64,000 nucleotides of DNA, from contig NZ_AWGE01000017.1 in assembly GCF_000495815.1 (NCBI RefSeq), forward strand, positions 104,083 to 168,082, read 5' to 3'. The notes under the pieces were generated by a model. It worked only from the letters and a program-made list of their open reading frames with translations, had not been told where the DNA came from and did not search any database. This DNA is from Asticcacaulis sp. AC466 (GTDB lineage: Bacteria; Pseudomonadota; Alphaproteobacteria; Caulobacterales; Caulobacteraceae). Position 1 is the stretch's first letter. The number at the start of each line of letters is the position of its first letter. Both the position numbers and the translations under genes were made by a program. This document shows positions 55,407 through 63,933 of this stretch, piece after piece.

Positions 55407-56210
55407 ATGCGCGCAGTCTTTACGAAATTCATCGCAGTCCTACTGAGCGTAGGTGTGATGGCCTTGGCCGGTGAGGCGATGGCCTGCAACACCGGTTGTG
55501 CACCTCCGCCGCCGCCGACCCCGCCCACCAATCCAAATCCGCCTTGCGGTGGTGGCGGTTGTGGCGGTCACGGTGGTGGCAAGACCAACGTGAATGTCAA
55601 TGTTAATGTCCGCGCCGGCGCGTTCGGTTCGGCTTCCGCTGGCAGCACCTCTTATGGCGGTGGCTACGGTAACTGGTCGCAGACCCCAGGCTACCCGCAG
55701 GCGGCCGGTTCGCTGAACGTCCTTACCGACGACGCCTCCGCTTTCGAGGCCTACAGCGAAACCCAGAGCTTTACCCGTCAAACGATCATCCAGGCGTCGT
55801 GCATCGACGATACCGGCGTCCCGCACCCGGCCTCCCAGGTTTTTAACGGCCGCGATATCGCCAACAACTACCGTGGCGAAGTTTATCGCTGCATCGCGGG
55901 CACCCATATGCAATGGACCTTTGCCGACTATGACGGTCAAAAGATCAATTTCGATGGCGGCAAGAACATGACCTGCGCCAAGGGCGACGCCCTTTGGTTT
56001 GAAGGCGGTGAACTGACCTGTCGTCCTCAGACGCCGCAACGTCAGTGCAACGAGCGTTCACTGCTGCGTCGTTTTGGCGTTGGCATAAAGATTCTGACCC
56101 TGACCCGTACCGAAACCATCACCAAACAGCGCCAAATCGCAGCAGCCCGCAGCACCTCGAGTGCAACGGTAATGAGCTTCGATGGCGGCGTTGGGGGCTT
56201 CGTGCAGTAG
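55407..56210 (+). CDS. Secreted Cys-, Pro- and Gly-rich protein, unknown function
   Basis: 267 residues from ATG 55407 (AGGAAA upstream). A signal peptide ends at AMACN. A short Pro run follows, then a Gly/Cys/His-rich stretch, then a VNVNVNVRAG repeat and a Gly/Ser/Tyr-rich region up to about residue 100. The folded C-terminal part (about 100-250) has five Cys and segments SFTRQTIIQASCIDD, NYRGEVYRCIAGTH and ALWFEGGELTCRP. The end is MSFDGGVGGFVQ. I do not recognise a family. It has a terminator of its own at 56247. The location is 3.2 kb from the hfaDBA operon. Confidence 0.85.
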   Translation: MRAVFTKFIAVLLSVGVMALAGEAMACNTGCAPPPPPTPPTNPNPPCGGGGCGGHGGGKTNVNVNVNVRAGAFGSASAGSTSYGGGYGNWSQTPGYPQAAGSLNVLTDDASAFEAYSETQSFTRQTIIQASCIDDTGVPHPASQVFNGRDIANNYRGEVYRCIAGTHMQWTFADYDGQKINFDGGKNMTCAKGDALWFEGGELTCRPQTPQRQCNERSLLRRFGVGIKILTLTRTETITKQRQIAAARSTSSATVMSFDGGVGGFVQ

Positions 56211-56246
56211 CCAACACATCAAAATAAAAGTGCGCACAAACTGAAA

Positions 56247-56276
56247 CCCCCGCCGGTCATTCGGCGGGGGTTTTGT
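56247..56276 (+). terminator. Terminator after the secreted Cys-rich gene
   Basis: CCCCCGCCG (56247-56255), loop GTCATT, CGGCGGGGG (56262-56270), then TTTTGTTTTT: a strong 9-bp GC stem and a T tract. On the opposite strand it would also follow the M16 gene end (56301) but with a shorter T run. Confidence 0.93.
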
Positions 56277-56300
56277 TTTTGGCTTTGCGCGTTAGCAGGT

Positions 56301-59213
56301 CTATTGCGTTGCCGTCGAGCCCTTGGCGGCTGCCGCTGGCTTTACGGTGATGCGCACTGCCTTTTTCATATCGAGATACTGGTTGGCCAGGCGCTGGATG
56401 TCGGCAACCGTGACCGCCTTGTACTGGTCTCGACGTGTGCGGATATAATCGAGCTTACGGGGATCCGTGGCCGAGCCAGCAAGGGCGTTAAACCAGTAAC
56501 TATTGGTTTTCAGGTCGGTATCCATACGGTCGAGCAGCGGCTTCTGGGCGCGCAGCAGTTCGTCGTCCGATATTGGGTGGGCCTTGAGGTCGGCAACGAT
56601 CTCAGCCACGGCATCATAGAAGACCTGATCGTCTTCCGGCTTCACCTGGGCTGTGACCGACAGGTACCCGTAACCAGGGAAGGTCTGGGAATAGGTGTTG
56701 CTGGCATAGGGGCTGTAGCTGATGCCCTTCTTTTCGCGCACCACGTCGATAAGGCGTAAGGACATGACTTCCGACAGCACCGACAGGCCGCGGGCGCGGC
56801 GGGTGTCGGAAGCAAAATCGGCGCCCGGCCAAGCAATGTAGCTCAAGTCCTGATCCGCGCGCCCCTGGTGTTCAAAAACGGGATTGAGATTTGTAGTGGG
56901 GAAGCTGACCTTCAAGGCATCGGCAGGAATGACCGGCTTTTCGGGCCGTTTGGGCAGGGTGCCGAACGTGCGGGCGATCTGAGCCTCGGCTTCAGCCTCG
57001 CTGATGTCGCCGACGATGACTATTTCAATCGGAGCGGTCTTGAGCTGATGGTCGATCAACGCCTTGACCTGATCATTGGTGGTGGCCATGAGCTGGTCTT
57101 GCGTCGGCATAACAAAGCGTGGGTCGTTATTATGCAGGACGGCGTTGCCGTTCATCTGGAAAACGCCGCCGGGTGTCGAATTGAGCGAGCGATAATAGTC
57201 CGGGATGAATGATTTCAGCCGTTCCAGAGCATCCGCGCTATAGGCCGCATCGGTGGTGAAGGCCATCAACAGCTCCATCTCCGTGGCGAAATCCGTCTTG
57301 TTGGTGCCGCCCGACAGGTCCATGGCGTCTTCGCCAATGCCAAGGCCGATACCGTAAATCTTGCCTGTCAGGCTGTCCTTAAGTTCAGACGCGGTCAGCT
57401 TGCCGAGACCGCCTTCGGCCAGATTGGATACGGAGGCGGCGAAGACAGGCGGCTTTGATGCCGGCGACAGGGATGACAGACCACCGGCGAACCGGACGGC
57501 AACGTTGATATCGTCGGCCTTGAAGTCCGTTGTCTTGATGGTGGCGCGCACGCCGTTAGCGAAGGTCAACTGCGTGACGCCTAGGTCTTTAATGACCTCG
57601 CGCTTGATGACCTTGGCCGGAGTGCCGAAATTCGTATAGGGCCACGGCTTGTTGACTCGGGCTTCCGCCGCAGTAAGCTTGGCGGCCTGAACGGCGTTAT
57701 AGGTATCAAGGAAGGCCCGCTTGTCGAGATTGCCCAGAGTTTCGCCGGTATGCCACAATAGCGGACCGTCGCCAGCAAATAGGGGGGGGATCCCGCCGTT
57801 GATGCGGTCCAGGGTGAGGGATGGTTTCAGACTCTGGAAATAGTCCCAATCCTGCTGCGGCGAGGTGAAGACGTCTCCTTCAGCAACCGTTTGAACCAGC
57901 GATTCCGCAAGGTTGCGGCTGTTACGGGTATTTGCGCCTTGAAGCGCCTGCTTGAAATAGGACTCGACATCCGCGAGGGCACGGTCGAGTTCGGCCTGGT
58001 CTGCGCCGAACTCCACAAGCTGGCGCACAGCGGTGTAGGCGGCGACAAAAGCCTCCTTTTCCTTACCAGGTTTGGGTGTGATATTGAGCTGGGTGACTTT
58101 CGCGGTATGTTCGACGTCGTCATGGACGACTGAGGCGCCGGCGAACGGCGTATCGGGCAGCTTTGCCAGGCGTTCCAGGCGATCGTTCAGGATGGAGGTG
58201 CGCAGGCCGTCCAGGAAATCCCGCGTCTGACTGTCGTTTGTCTGGTAGGTATTGTTGACAGGCTGGCTCCAGGTCAGGGATAGCGACGCGCGAAGGCCTT
58301 TTTCGGTATAGGCGTCTGAAGTCAGGCCCTTGGGCTTGTACGACCCGAAATCTGTGACGCGGATAGGGGTGGCGGGAGCGGTCCAATCGCTGAACCTCGC
58401 CTTGATCTTCGCTTCCATGGCGGTCGGGTCGAAATCGCCGACAAGAACCAGTGTAGCCTGTTCGGGCCGGTAGAAATTCTTGTAGTAGTCGACGAAATGG
58501 TCTCGTTTGGCGCTCTTGATAATGTCGGTCAAGCCGATAGGCAGACGCACGGCATATTTTTGACCGTCGAAGGCCGATTTGGCCCATTTCATATAGGCGT
58601 GTCGGCTCGGACTGTCGCTGGAGCGCTCTTCGCCCAAGATAACGCCACGTTCGCGGTCGATGGCGTCGTCGGCCAGGGTAAGGTTGCCGGCGGTTTCACG
58701 CAACAACATCAGGCCCGTGTCGAGATCGTCTTCGGCCACCTTGGGCAAGTCGAGTTCATACACGGTTTCGCCGAAGCCGGTATGGGCGTTGGTGTCCGCG
58801 CCGAACGACAGGCCGTGGCGCTCTAGGATCTTGATCATGTCGCCTTCGGGGACATTCTTGGAGCCGTTGAAGGCCATGTGTTCGAGAAAATGCGCCAGGC
58901 CCTGTTGCGAATCGTCTTCCATCAGGGATCCGCCGTTGATGCGAAGGCGCATGGAAGCCGTGCCCGGCGGGGTGGCGTTTTTCAGGATGATGTAGGTCAT
59001 GCCATTGGGTAATTTACCGAAGCGAACCGCCGGATCGGCTTTAATGTCCGAATGGTTCTGGGCAAAGTCGACGCCTTTGGAGATATCTATAACGGGGGCG
59101 CTAACCGCCGCCGAGATCGCCGGTGTTTCCGCGAAACTCGATATCGGCGTCAATACCGTGGAAGTGAGCGCCGCAATAACAAAGGCGGACAGCAGGTTTT
59201 TCTTTATCAACAT
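56301..59213 (-). CDS. Secreted M16-family zinc peptidase
   Basis: 970 residues from ATG 59213 (GGAGCGACCCT in front); the frame is open to 59381 without support. A signal peptide ends near SSFAET. The first M16 domain has the inverted zinc motif HFLEHMAFNG, with the downstream Glu of GETVYELDL; the second copy (residues about 500 on) lacks it, as in two-domain pitrilysin-like proteases. Such periplasmic proteases degrade peptides or misfolded proteins. It lies between the secreted Cys-rich gene and hfaD. Confidence 0.93.
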   Translation of the reverse strand: MLIKKNLLSAFVIAALTSTVLTPISSFAETPAISAAVSAPVIDISKGVDFAQNHSDIKADPAVRFGKLPNGMTYIILKNATPPGTASMRLRINGGSLMEDDSQQGLAHFLEHMAFNGSKNVPEGDMIKILERHGLSFGADTNAHTGFGETVYELDLPKVAEDDLDTGLMLLRETAGNLTLADDAIDRERGVILGEERSSDSPSRHAYMKWAKSAFDGQKYAVRLPIGLTDIIKSAKRDHFVDYYKNFYRPEQATLVLVGDFDPTAMEAKIKARFSDWTAPATPIRVTDFGSYKPKGLTSDAYTEKGLRASLSLTWSQPVNNTYQTNDSQTRDFLDGLRTSILNDRLERLAKLPDTPFAGASVVHDDVEHTAKVTQLNITPKPGKEKEAFVAAYTAVRQLVEFGADQAELDRALADVESYFKQALQGANTRNSRNLAESLVQTVAEGDVFTSPQQDWDYFQSLKPSLTLDRINGGIPPLFAGDGPLLWHTGETLGNLDKRAFLDTYNAVQAAKLTAAEARVNKPWPYTNFGTPAKVIKREVIKDLGVTQLTFANGVRATIKTTDFKADDINVAVRFAGGLSSLSPASKPPVFAASVSNLAEGGLGKLTASELKDSLTGKIYGIGLGIGEDAMDLSGGTNKTDFATEMELLMAFTTDAAYSADALERLKSFIPDYYRSLNSTPGGVFQMNGNAVLHNNDPRFVMPTQDQLMATTNDQVKALIDHQLKTAPIEIVIVGDISEAEAEAQIARTFGTLPKRPEKPVIPADALKVSFPTTNLNPVFEHQGRADQDLSYIAWPGADFASDTRRARGLSVLSEVMSLRLIDVVREKKGISYSPYASNTYSQTFPGYGYLSVTAQVKPEDDQVFYDAVAEIVADLKAHPISDDELLRAQKPLLDRMDTDLKTNSYWFNALAGSATDPRKLDYIRTRRDQYKAVTVADIQRLANQYLDMKKAVRITVKPAAAAKGSTATQ

Positions 59214-59368
59214 AGGGTCGCTCCGTAATTCGCCGGGAGACTGACCTAAGTTTATGTCCGAATAAAGGGAAATTATACGAAACCGCCCCATCCGCGCGAT
59301 ATTGCCGGCACATAAGATCAAATCGCAACGAGCCTGTCGTATGTCCAAGTTGCGTGCGTCTGACATGC

Positions 59369-59400
59369 AAAAGCGCGCCATCCCAAAATGACGCGCTTTA
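59369..59400 (-). terminator. Terminator after hfaD
   Basis: AAAAGCGCG (59369-59377) and CGCGCTTT (59392-59399) flank a 14-base loop. On the minus strand the stem is followed by a T run. It ends the hfaABD operon. Confidence 0.8.
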
Positions 59401-59428
59401 AAGGGGCAGGGCCGGGTGTGCCAGCGCG

Positions 59429-60694
59429 TTAATTGCCGACGTAATAGGTGGCGCTGTTGCCGGTAGCCCGGGCGGTCGAAACAACTGACCGTCCCCGCGC
59501 GACGTTTGCTGTTGCAGTGGCGTTGACGTCGGAATTATTCACCTGCGTGTTGTTGACACCCATATCCGCCTGGCAGGTGGAGCAGGCATAGGCGATCGCC
59601 TGATTGCCGGTAGCTTCTGCGCTCACATAGCCGTCGTACCCGACATTGCCGTCGAAGGCTGCCGATACGTCCACACCGCCCGACGAGATTTGAGTATTGT
59701 CGACACGCAGATAGACATCGTTATTGCCGGCGGCCATCTGATTGCCAATCCCTTGGGCCGTCGCATAGGCCGCGCCGTATTGATCGGCCTGGACGACCGC
59801 CTGAGATTGCACAGCCCCGAGTTGGCTTTGGGTATTGGTTACGACCAGCGAGCCGCCCTGGTTTTCCAGATTAACGGCGTTCCCGACAGCCCGCGACGTC
59901 GCCGTCATGTTCCAGACGTTTCCGGCATAAACTTCGGACCTCGCCTGCGTCATGCCGGTCTGGTCCTGCGTAACGTCGTGCTCCTGGGAGCCGCGATCCC
60001 CGCTGTAGGCGCCGTAATAGTTATTGGTGGCCGATGCGTTGTACGCATTTGGCGAGGGAGAGTAATGCACGGTTGCCGATACGTTGGCGTGTGCATCGCT
60101 GCTTGAGGTTTGCCACGACTTCGAGTCGAGGCGTCCGTTGCTGACTTCGTAAGCGGTATGATTGACCTCGGCCGTGGCATTGCCTTCGCCGCTGACATAG
60201 ATGGCGTTGTTGGGCGCCTGGATGTCGGTGGTGGCGACCACTTGCGCGGCGCTCGATTTCTGGGTCGTATCCGCCGTAAGATGCGCGGACTGCGCGTTGC
60301 CGGACGCATAGTTCCCGATGGCTTGGGTCGTCGCGTATACAGGCGTACCGAGCGACAAATCCTCGGAGCCGGTATTGGTGCCGTTGATATGCGCTTCGGC
60401 GGTCACGTTGCCGCGAACGAACTGATACGAATAGACGGTCGCGTCATAGGCGTTGTTGCCCGTTTGCAGGGCATTGCCCGTGGCGTAGCTTTCGGCCTGG
60501 GTCAGGCCATCGTTCTGCACCACGTTCAAAGTCTGAGTGGCCGTAACCGCGCCTTGCTGGTCCTGCGAGTTATTGATCTCGCCGTCCGTCAAGGTCTGAC
60601 TAGTAGCGGCCGTCGCTGCGAGCAGTGTCAGCACCGCGGTGCTTGTCGCTAGCAATGTTCTGCCAACGGGCCGGGTCAGCGCGCGTACCAGCAT
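59429..60694 (-). CDS. hfaD: Holdfast anchor protein HfaD
   Basis: A 421-residue secreted protein with a signal peptide ending near AATSQ. The whole mature chain is Asn/Thr/Ala/Gln-rich with loose repeats (ATGNALQTGNNAYDATV, AIGNYASGNAQSAHL, AVGNAVNLENQGG, ATGNSATYYVGN), as expected for an amyloid- or beta-solenoid-like surface anchor. The pair CSTC is present near residue 375. ATG 60694 has TGGAGA upstream and lies 95 bp inside hfaB. In Caulobacter, HfaA, HfaB and HfaD fix the adhesive holdfast to the stalk. Confidence 0.9.
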   Translation of the reverse strand: MLVRALTRPVGRTLLATSTAVLTLLAATAATSQTLTDGEINNSQDQQGAVTATQTLNVVQNDGLTQAESYATGNALQTGNNAYDATVYSYQFVRGNVTAEAHINGTNTGSEDLSLGTPVYATTQAIGNYASGNAQSAHLTADTTQKSSAAQVVATTDIQAPNNAIYVSGEGNATAEVNHTAYEVSNGRLDSKSWQTSSSDAHANVSATVHYSPSPNAYNASATNNYYGAYSGDRGSQEHDVTQDQTGMTQARSEVYAGNVWNMTATSRAVGNAVNLENQGGSLVVTNTQSQLGAVQSQAVVQADQYGAAYATAQGIGNQMAAGNNDVYLRVDNTQISSGGVDVSAAFDGNVGYDGYVSAEATGNQAIAYACSTCQADMGVNNTQVNNSDVNATATANVARGRSVVSTARATGNSATYYVGN

Positions 60695-61655
60695 TGTTCG
60701 TCTCCAGATTATCGTAGGCCGGGGTCAAGCCGCCGGTGGTGCCCAGGGTATCGTTGTAGAGAAAGTCGTTTTGCGGATCGAGGCAGACCTCAGGACCCGA
60801 GGCACCGTAAAGGTTAGCCATGAATTCCAGCGTTGCGCGCTCAATCATGGCGCGGACCGCCAGTTGCATGGGTTCAAGCGCACCTTGACCACCGGAGATG
60901 TCGAAGATATTGCCGTTCAGGATGTCGAAGACGCCGGCCTTCACTTCCTTGCCGACGATCTGCTTCTGATAGGAGATGACGTCAACGACTTCCAGCGTCC
61001 GCGTATCGACCAGACGCAGGTCCAGCGCGACGTTCATGACGTAGGTGCGTCCATAGGCCATGCCCTTTACGCCCGCGTCCTTGACTTCGCCAGCATAGGC
61101 GTCGACGCCCGATGAGCGGATATTGTAGTTCAGTTCGGTGATGCCACCGACGATGAAGAAGTCCGAGCCGGCGACTTGGCCGGCCATGATCTTGCGGTAA
61201 TCCGCCGGCTGGGTCGGGTTGGCCAGCGGCGCATCGGTGATGAGCTTGTTGTTGGCATACTTCAGTTCAAGTTCGCCGACGGAGGTGTCAAAGCGTTCGA
61301 CCTGGCGTGCGCCGGCCTTGGCCAGGGCCGTCATGGCCATAAGCGAAGCGCCCTGGGTGATTTCTCGCCCACCTTCCAGCGACACCTTGCCGGTATAGTC
61401 CGAAATACGTCCCACGGCGAGGCGCGGGGAGGCAAGGCGGTGGCTACGGGCATAGGACCCCAGACAGACAAGCGCATCCGAATAAGCCGTTGCGTTCGCG
61501 GTGACCGGCGAGGCGCCGATCGGGTTTTTGTAATTGCCCGTGGCGTTGACGCTCGGTGTGGTCATGCAGCCGGTCAGGGCGACGCTCACGGCGGCGGCGC
61601 TGATGAGACCCAAAGCGAGACGCTTGTAAGCCGGTTTGCGGGGTTGCGTGGTCAT
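60600..61655 (-). CDS. hfaB: Holdfast anchor secretion lipoprotein HfaB (CsgG family)
   Basis: 351 residues; a lipoprotein signal with lipobox LTGC, then the CsgG-type core: a DYRKIMAGQVAGSDFFIVGGITELNYN segment (about residues 150-180), EVKDAGVKGMAYGRTYVMNVALDLRLVDTRT, and a C-terminal ERATLEFMANLYG. CsgG proteins form an outer-membrane secretion pore for amyloid subunits; HfaB does this for HfaA and HfaD. The ATG overlaps the hfaA stop as TGATG, so the two are coupled. The C-terminal tail (about 60 residues) is longer than in CsgG and overlaps hfaD. Confidence 0.93.
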   Translation of the reverse strand: MTTQPRKPAYKRLALGLISAAAVSVALTGCMTTPSVNATGNYKNPIGASPVTANATAYSDALVCLGSYARSHRLASPRLAVGRISDYTGKVSLEGGREITQGASLMAMTALAKAGARQVERFDTSVGELELKYANNKLITDAPLANPTQPADYRKIMAGQVAGSDFFIVGGITELNYNIRSSGVDAYAGEVKDAGVKGMAYGRTYVMNVALDLRLVDTRTLEVVDVISYQKQIVGKEVKAGVFDILNGNIFDISGGQGALEPMQLAVRAMIERATLEFMANLYGASGPEVCLDPQNDFLYNDTLGTTGGLTPAYDNLETNNAGTRADPARWQNIASDKHRGADTARSDGRY

Positions 61656-62116
61656 CAGAAGTTCACCTGTCCGGTTAAGTCGGTTGATAGCGTGCCCTTG
61701 GCGCCGGTTGCAGTGCTACCGTTGGCCGTGGCGGTCACGTTGCCGTTGTTGGTTTGTGTCGAATGGATGATGACGGTGTTGTAATTGCCTTGAACGACGA
61801 CCGAGAGGCTGTTGCCGATAGCCGTGGCGCCGCCGAGCGAGCCCGCGCCCGAATAGGTGTCGCCGACGCCCAGGGTCTTCGAATAGGAGTAGACGCTGTT
61901 GTCCGTGCCGGTGGTCATCATACCGTCGATGAGGACGCGATTGCCGTTGGCATCGCGTGTCGAGGGATCGATAGGGTTCTGTAACTGGTTGCGGGTCAGC
62001 CCGTAACCGGTCTCGTAGGGGGAAACGCTGCCGCTCATGCTTTGGGCACCCGCGGTGCCGGACATAGCGGTCAGACAAGCAACGCTCAATAACGCAACAG
62101 TTTTAGTTAATGACAT
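61655..62116 (-). CDS. hfaA: Holdfast anchor protein HfaA
   Basis: 153 residues from ATG 62116 (GGAGCGACCC upstream), after a signal peptide ending near AGAQS. The mature protein is Gly/Ser/Thr/Asn-rich with curlin-like strands (AIGNSLSVVVQGNYNTVII), so it probably self-assembles as an amyloid-like fibre secreted through HfaB. The Caulobacter gene order hfaA-hfaB-hfaD is kept. The fourth gene of the C. crescentus set, hfaC, is not seen. The promoter should lie in the 237 bp between it and the divergent rhomboid gene. Confidence 0.93.
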   Translation of the reverse strand: MSLTKTVALLSVACLTAMSGTAGAQSMSGSVSPYETGYGLTRNQLQNPIDPSTRDANGNRVLIDGMMTTGTDNSVYSYSKTLGVGDTYSGAGSLGGATAIGNSLSVVVQGNYNTVIIHSTQTNNGNVTATANGSTATGAKGTLSTDLTGQVNF

Positions 62117-62353
62117 GGGTCGCTCCAGGGTCTGCGGCCAGAACGCCTCAGACACGGCGAGGACCAGCAATTTGGATGCCACAGTCGGCTAGAACTTTAA
62201 AAAATAGGTGTATTTTTGTGAATTTGGCCCACTTAATTCACTTTAACAGGGTTTTTTCGCCCATGAGTTCCGCGGTCCCCCTGTCAAAAGGGGAAATTCG
62301 CGGGCATATATAACCAAATTGAACCAGTTCCCGATCAGGACAAGTCCCAGAAT

Positions 62354-63031
62354 ATGACAGACGACGCGCAGCCGCCCGCTAATGAGCCCGCCTTCAATGC
62401 GCCGCTGATGGTTATTGTCCTGCCGCTCTTGATTATCGCCGTTTACGTTTTTCAGGTATGGATAGGCCCCGAGGCAAACGCCCTGCTGGTGGAAAGTTTT
62501 GCCCTTACGCCCATATTGTTGCGTCAGGGCAATTTTGATCTGTTGTTTACGCATATATTCTTGCACGGCAGTTGGACGCACGTTCTGTTCAATGCGTCCG
62601 CCTGCTTGATCTTTGCGACGCCGCTTGTTCGTGCCTTCGGCAAGGGGGCAGGGGCGGCGCTGTCCTTTTTCGCTCTCTTCCTGCTTTGTGGCGTTGCTGC
62701 GGGCCTTGGGTATTGCCTGCTGAACATGCGCTCGAACATGCCGGTCGTCGGTGCGTCTGGAGCGATTTATGCACTAATTGGCGCATCAAGCCGCATCGTC
62801 GGGGTGCGTGGCGAAAGCGGCGGGGTGCTCCCTTTAACCAACCAGCGGGTTATTATGTCCGCCCTTGTTTGGTGTGGGTTGAATCTGGCTACGGCGCTGC
62901 TGCCCTATATCCCCGGTGTCGGCAACCTCACCATCGCCTGGCAGGCGCATATTGCTGGATACCTATTCGGCCTGTTGATCGTCGGTCATTGGCTGAAGGC
63001 TTTTCATCCCGGATTCTTCACGAGAAATTGA
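62354..63031 (+). CDS. Rhomboid-family intramembrane serine protease
   Basis: A 225-residue membrane protein with about six helices. Rhomboid motifs are HIFLHGSWTHVLFNASAC, the catalytic Ser135 in VGASGAIYALIG, and His199 in AWQAHIAGYLFGLL. These enzymes cut transmembrane proteins. ATG 62354 gives a short cytoplasmic Pro-rich N-terminus. It is divergent from hfaA. Substrates are unknown; surface or secreted proteins nearby could be targets, but this is speculation. Confidence 0.93.
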   Translation: MTDDAQPPANEPAFNAPLMVIVLPLLIIAVYVFQVWIGPEANALLVESFALTPILLRQGNFDLLFTHIFLHGSWTHVLFNASACLIFATPLVRAFGKGAGAALSFFALFLLCGVAAGLGYCLLNMRSNMPVVGASGAIYALIGASSRIVGVRGESGGVLPLTNQRVIMSALVWCGLNLATALLPYIPGVGNLTIAWQAHIAGYLFGLLIVGHWLKAFHPGFFTRN

Positions 63032-63127
63032 AACGTCGAGCCGTAGTATGAGTTGCGTTTTGTTGGCTCCGGCGTGACCCTCCATCTCTCAGGCTGAATA
63101 CAGCCGTTTCCCCTGGGAGGGATGTCC

Positions 63128-63559
63128 ATGCTGATCAATCAGTTACTTAATGCCAAGGGGCGTGAAGTTTACACGGTTACGCCCGATGATAGTTTGTCGT
63201 CGGTCGCTGCACTTCTATATACGCGCAAGGTTGGCGCATTTGTCGTGACGGATCGCAACGACCGGGTTGCTGGGATTGTTTCCGAGAGAGATATCATAAG
63301 GGCCATTGCCACGTCGGGCGCCCAGGCATTGGGGCAGCCTGTCGGCAATATCATGACGCGTGAAGTCTTTTCCGCCCTGCTTGGGGAAACGGTCGATGCC
63401 TTGCTTGGGCGCATGACCGATAGGCGTATTCGGCACCTGCCGGTTATGGAAGGTGATCGCTTGGTGGGCATCGTATCTATCGGCGATCTTGTGAAGGCGA
63501 AGATTGCGGCGACCGAGCACGAGGCCCAGACACTAAAAGCCTATATAACGGCGGGTTAG
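63128..63559 (+). CDS. CBS-domain-pair protein
   Basis: 143 residues from ATG 63128; GGAGG at 63116-63120 gives good spacing to this Met and too short a spacing to the ATG at 63122. Two CBS domains (about 5-60 and 75-130) fill the protein: VTPDDSLSSVAALLYTRKVGAFVV, GIVSERDIIRAIATSG, RRIRHLPVMEGDRLVGIVSIGDLV. CBS pairs bind adenosine nucleotides such as AMP, ATP or SAM and regulate partner proteins. No partner is attached. It is the last complete gene of the window. Confidence 0.95.
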   Translation: MLINQLLNAKGREVYTVTPDDSLSSVAALLYTRKVGAFVVTDRNDRVAGIVSERDIIRAIATSGAQALGQPVGNIMTREVFSALLGETVDALLGRMTDRRIRHLPVMEGDRLVGIVSIGDLVKAKIAATEHEAQTLKAYITAG

Positions 63560-63933
63560 AGAGCTAAAGCGCAGAGACTCTTTTACGCGTCCTCCCGGCA
63601 AGGTGTGGACAAGAGTCGTTTTTATGAAATTAGGGCTTGCCAGTCCGGGCGTCTATCCATAGATAGCGCACCTCGCTGTTACGCACCTTCTGGTTCGCGA
63701 CGAAAGCGGACGGAACGACTTGGTTCTGTCGTTTTGAGTCGGTTAAAACTCAATTAACGCTTGATGTCGCCGCCAATTGGAGTTACAACCGCGCTTCTTC
63801 CGATTCCGACGATGTGGCGACGGATTATCAGTTTGATGATCCTGAAAAACGTTGTCGTTCTGGGTTCAGGCAGTCGAAAACGACTTGTGGAAAACTTAGA
63901 AAATTGGTTGACACGAATTCGGCGTTTCGGTAA
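63560..63933. other. Gene-free stretch with CtrA box, DnaA-like 9-mers and GANTC sites
   Basis: A stretch of about 370 bp with no convincing gene, visibly richer in A/T than the flanks. DnaA-box-like 9-mers with one mismatch to TTATCCACA are at 63604-63612 (minus strand, TTGTCCACA) and 63886-63894 (minus strand, TTTTCCACA); two more with two mismatches are at 63653-63661 and 63965-63973. GANTC sites occur at 63576, 63613, 63736 and 63802. A CtrA-like box lies at 63743. The minus-strand frame 63754-63972 is probably not a gene. Confidence 0.55.
63743..63758. promoter_or_regulatory. Perfect CtrA-type box TTAA-N7-TTAAC
   Basis: TTAA at 63743-63746, seven bases, TTAAC at 63754-63758. This matches the CtrA consensus of the Caulobacterales exactly. 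It sits two bases after a GANTC site at 63736-63740. It could control the gene starting after 63930 or the upstream CBS gene region, or take part in replication control. Confidence 0.65.

Noticed and set aside
62233..62247. TTAA-N6-TTAAC between hfaA and the rhomboid gene, possible CtrA box
   Set aside because: Spacing is six bases, one short of the consensus; not listed as a site.
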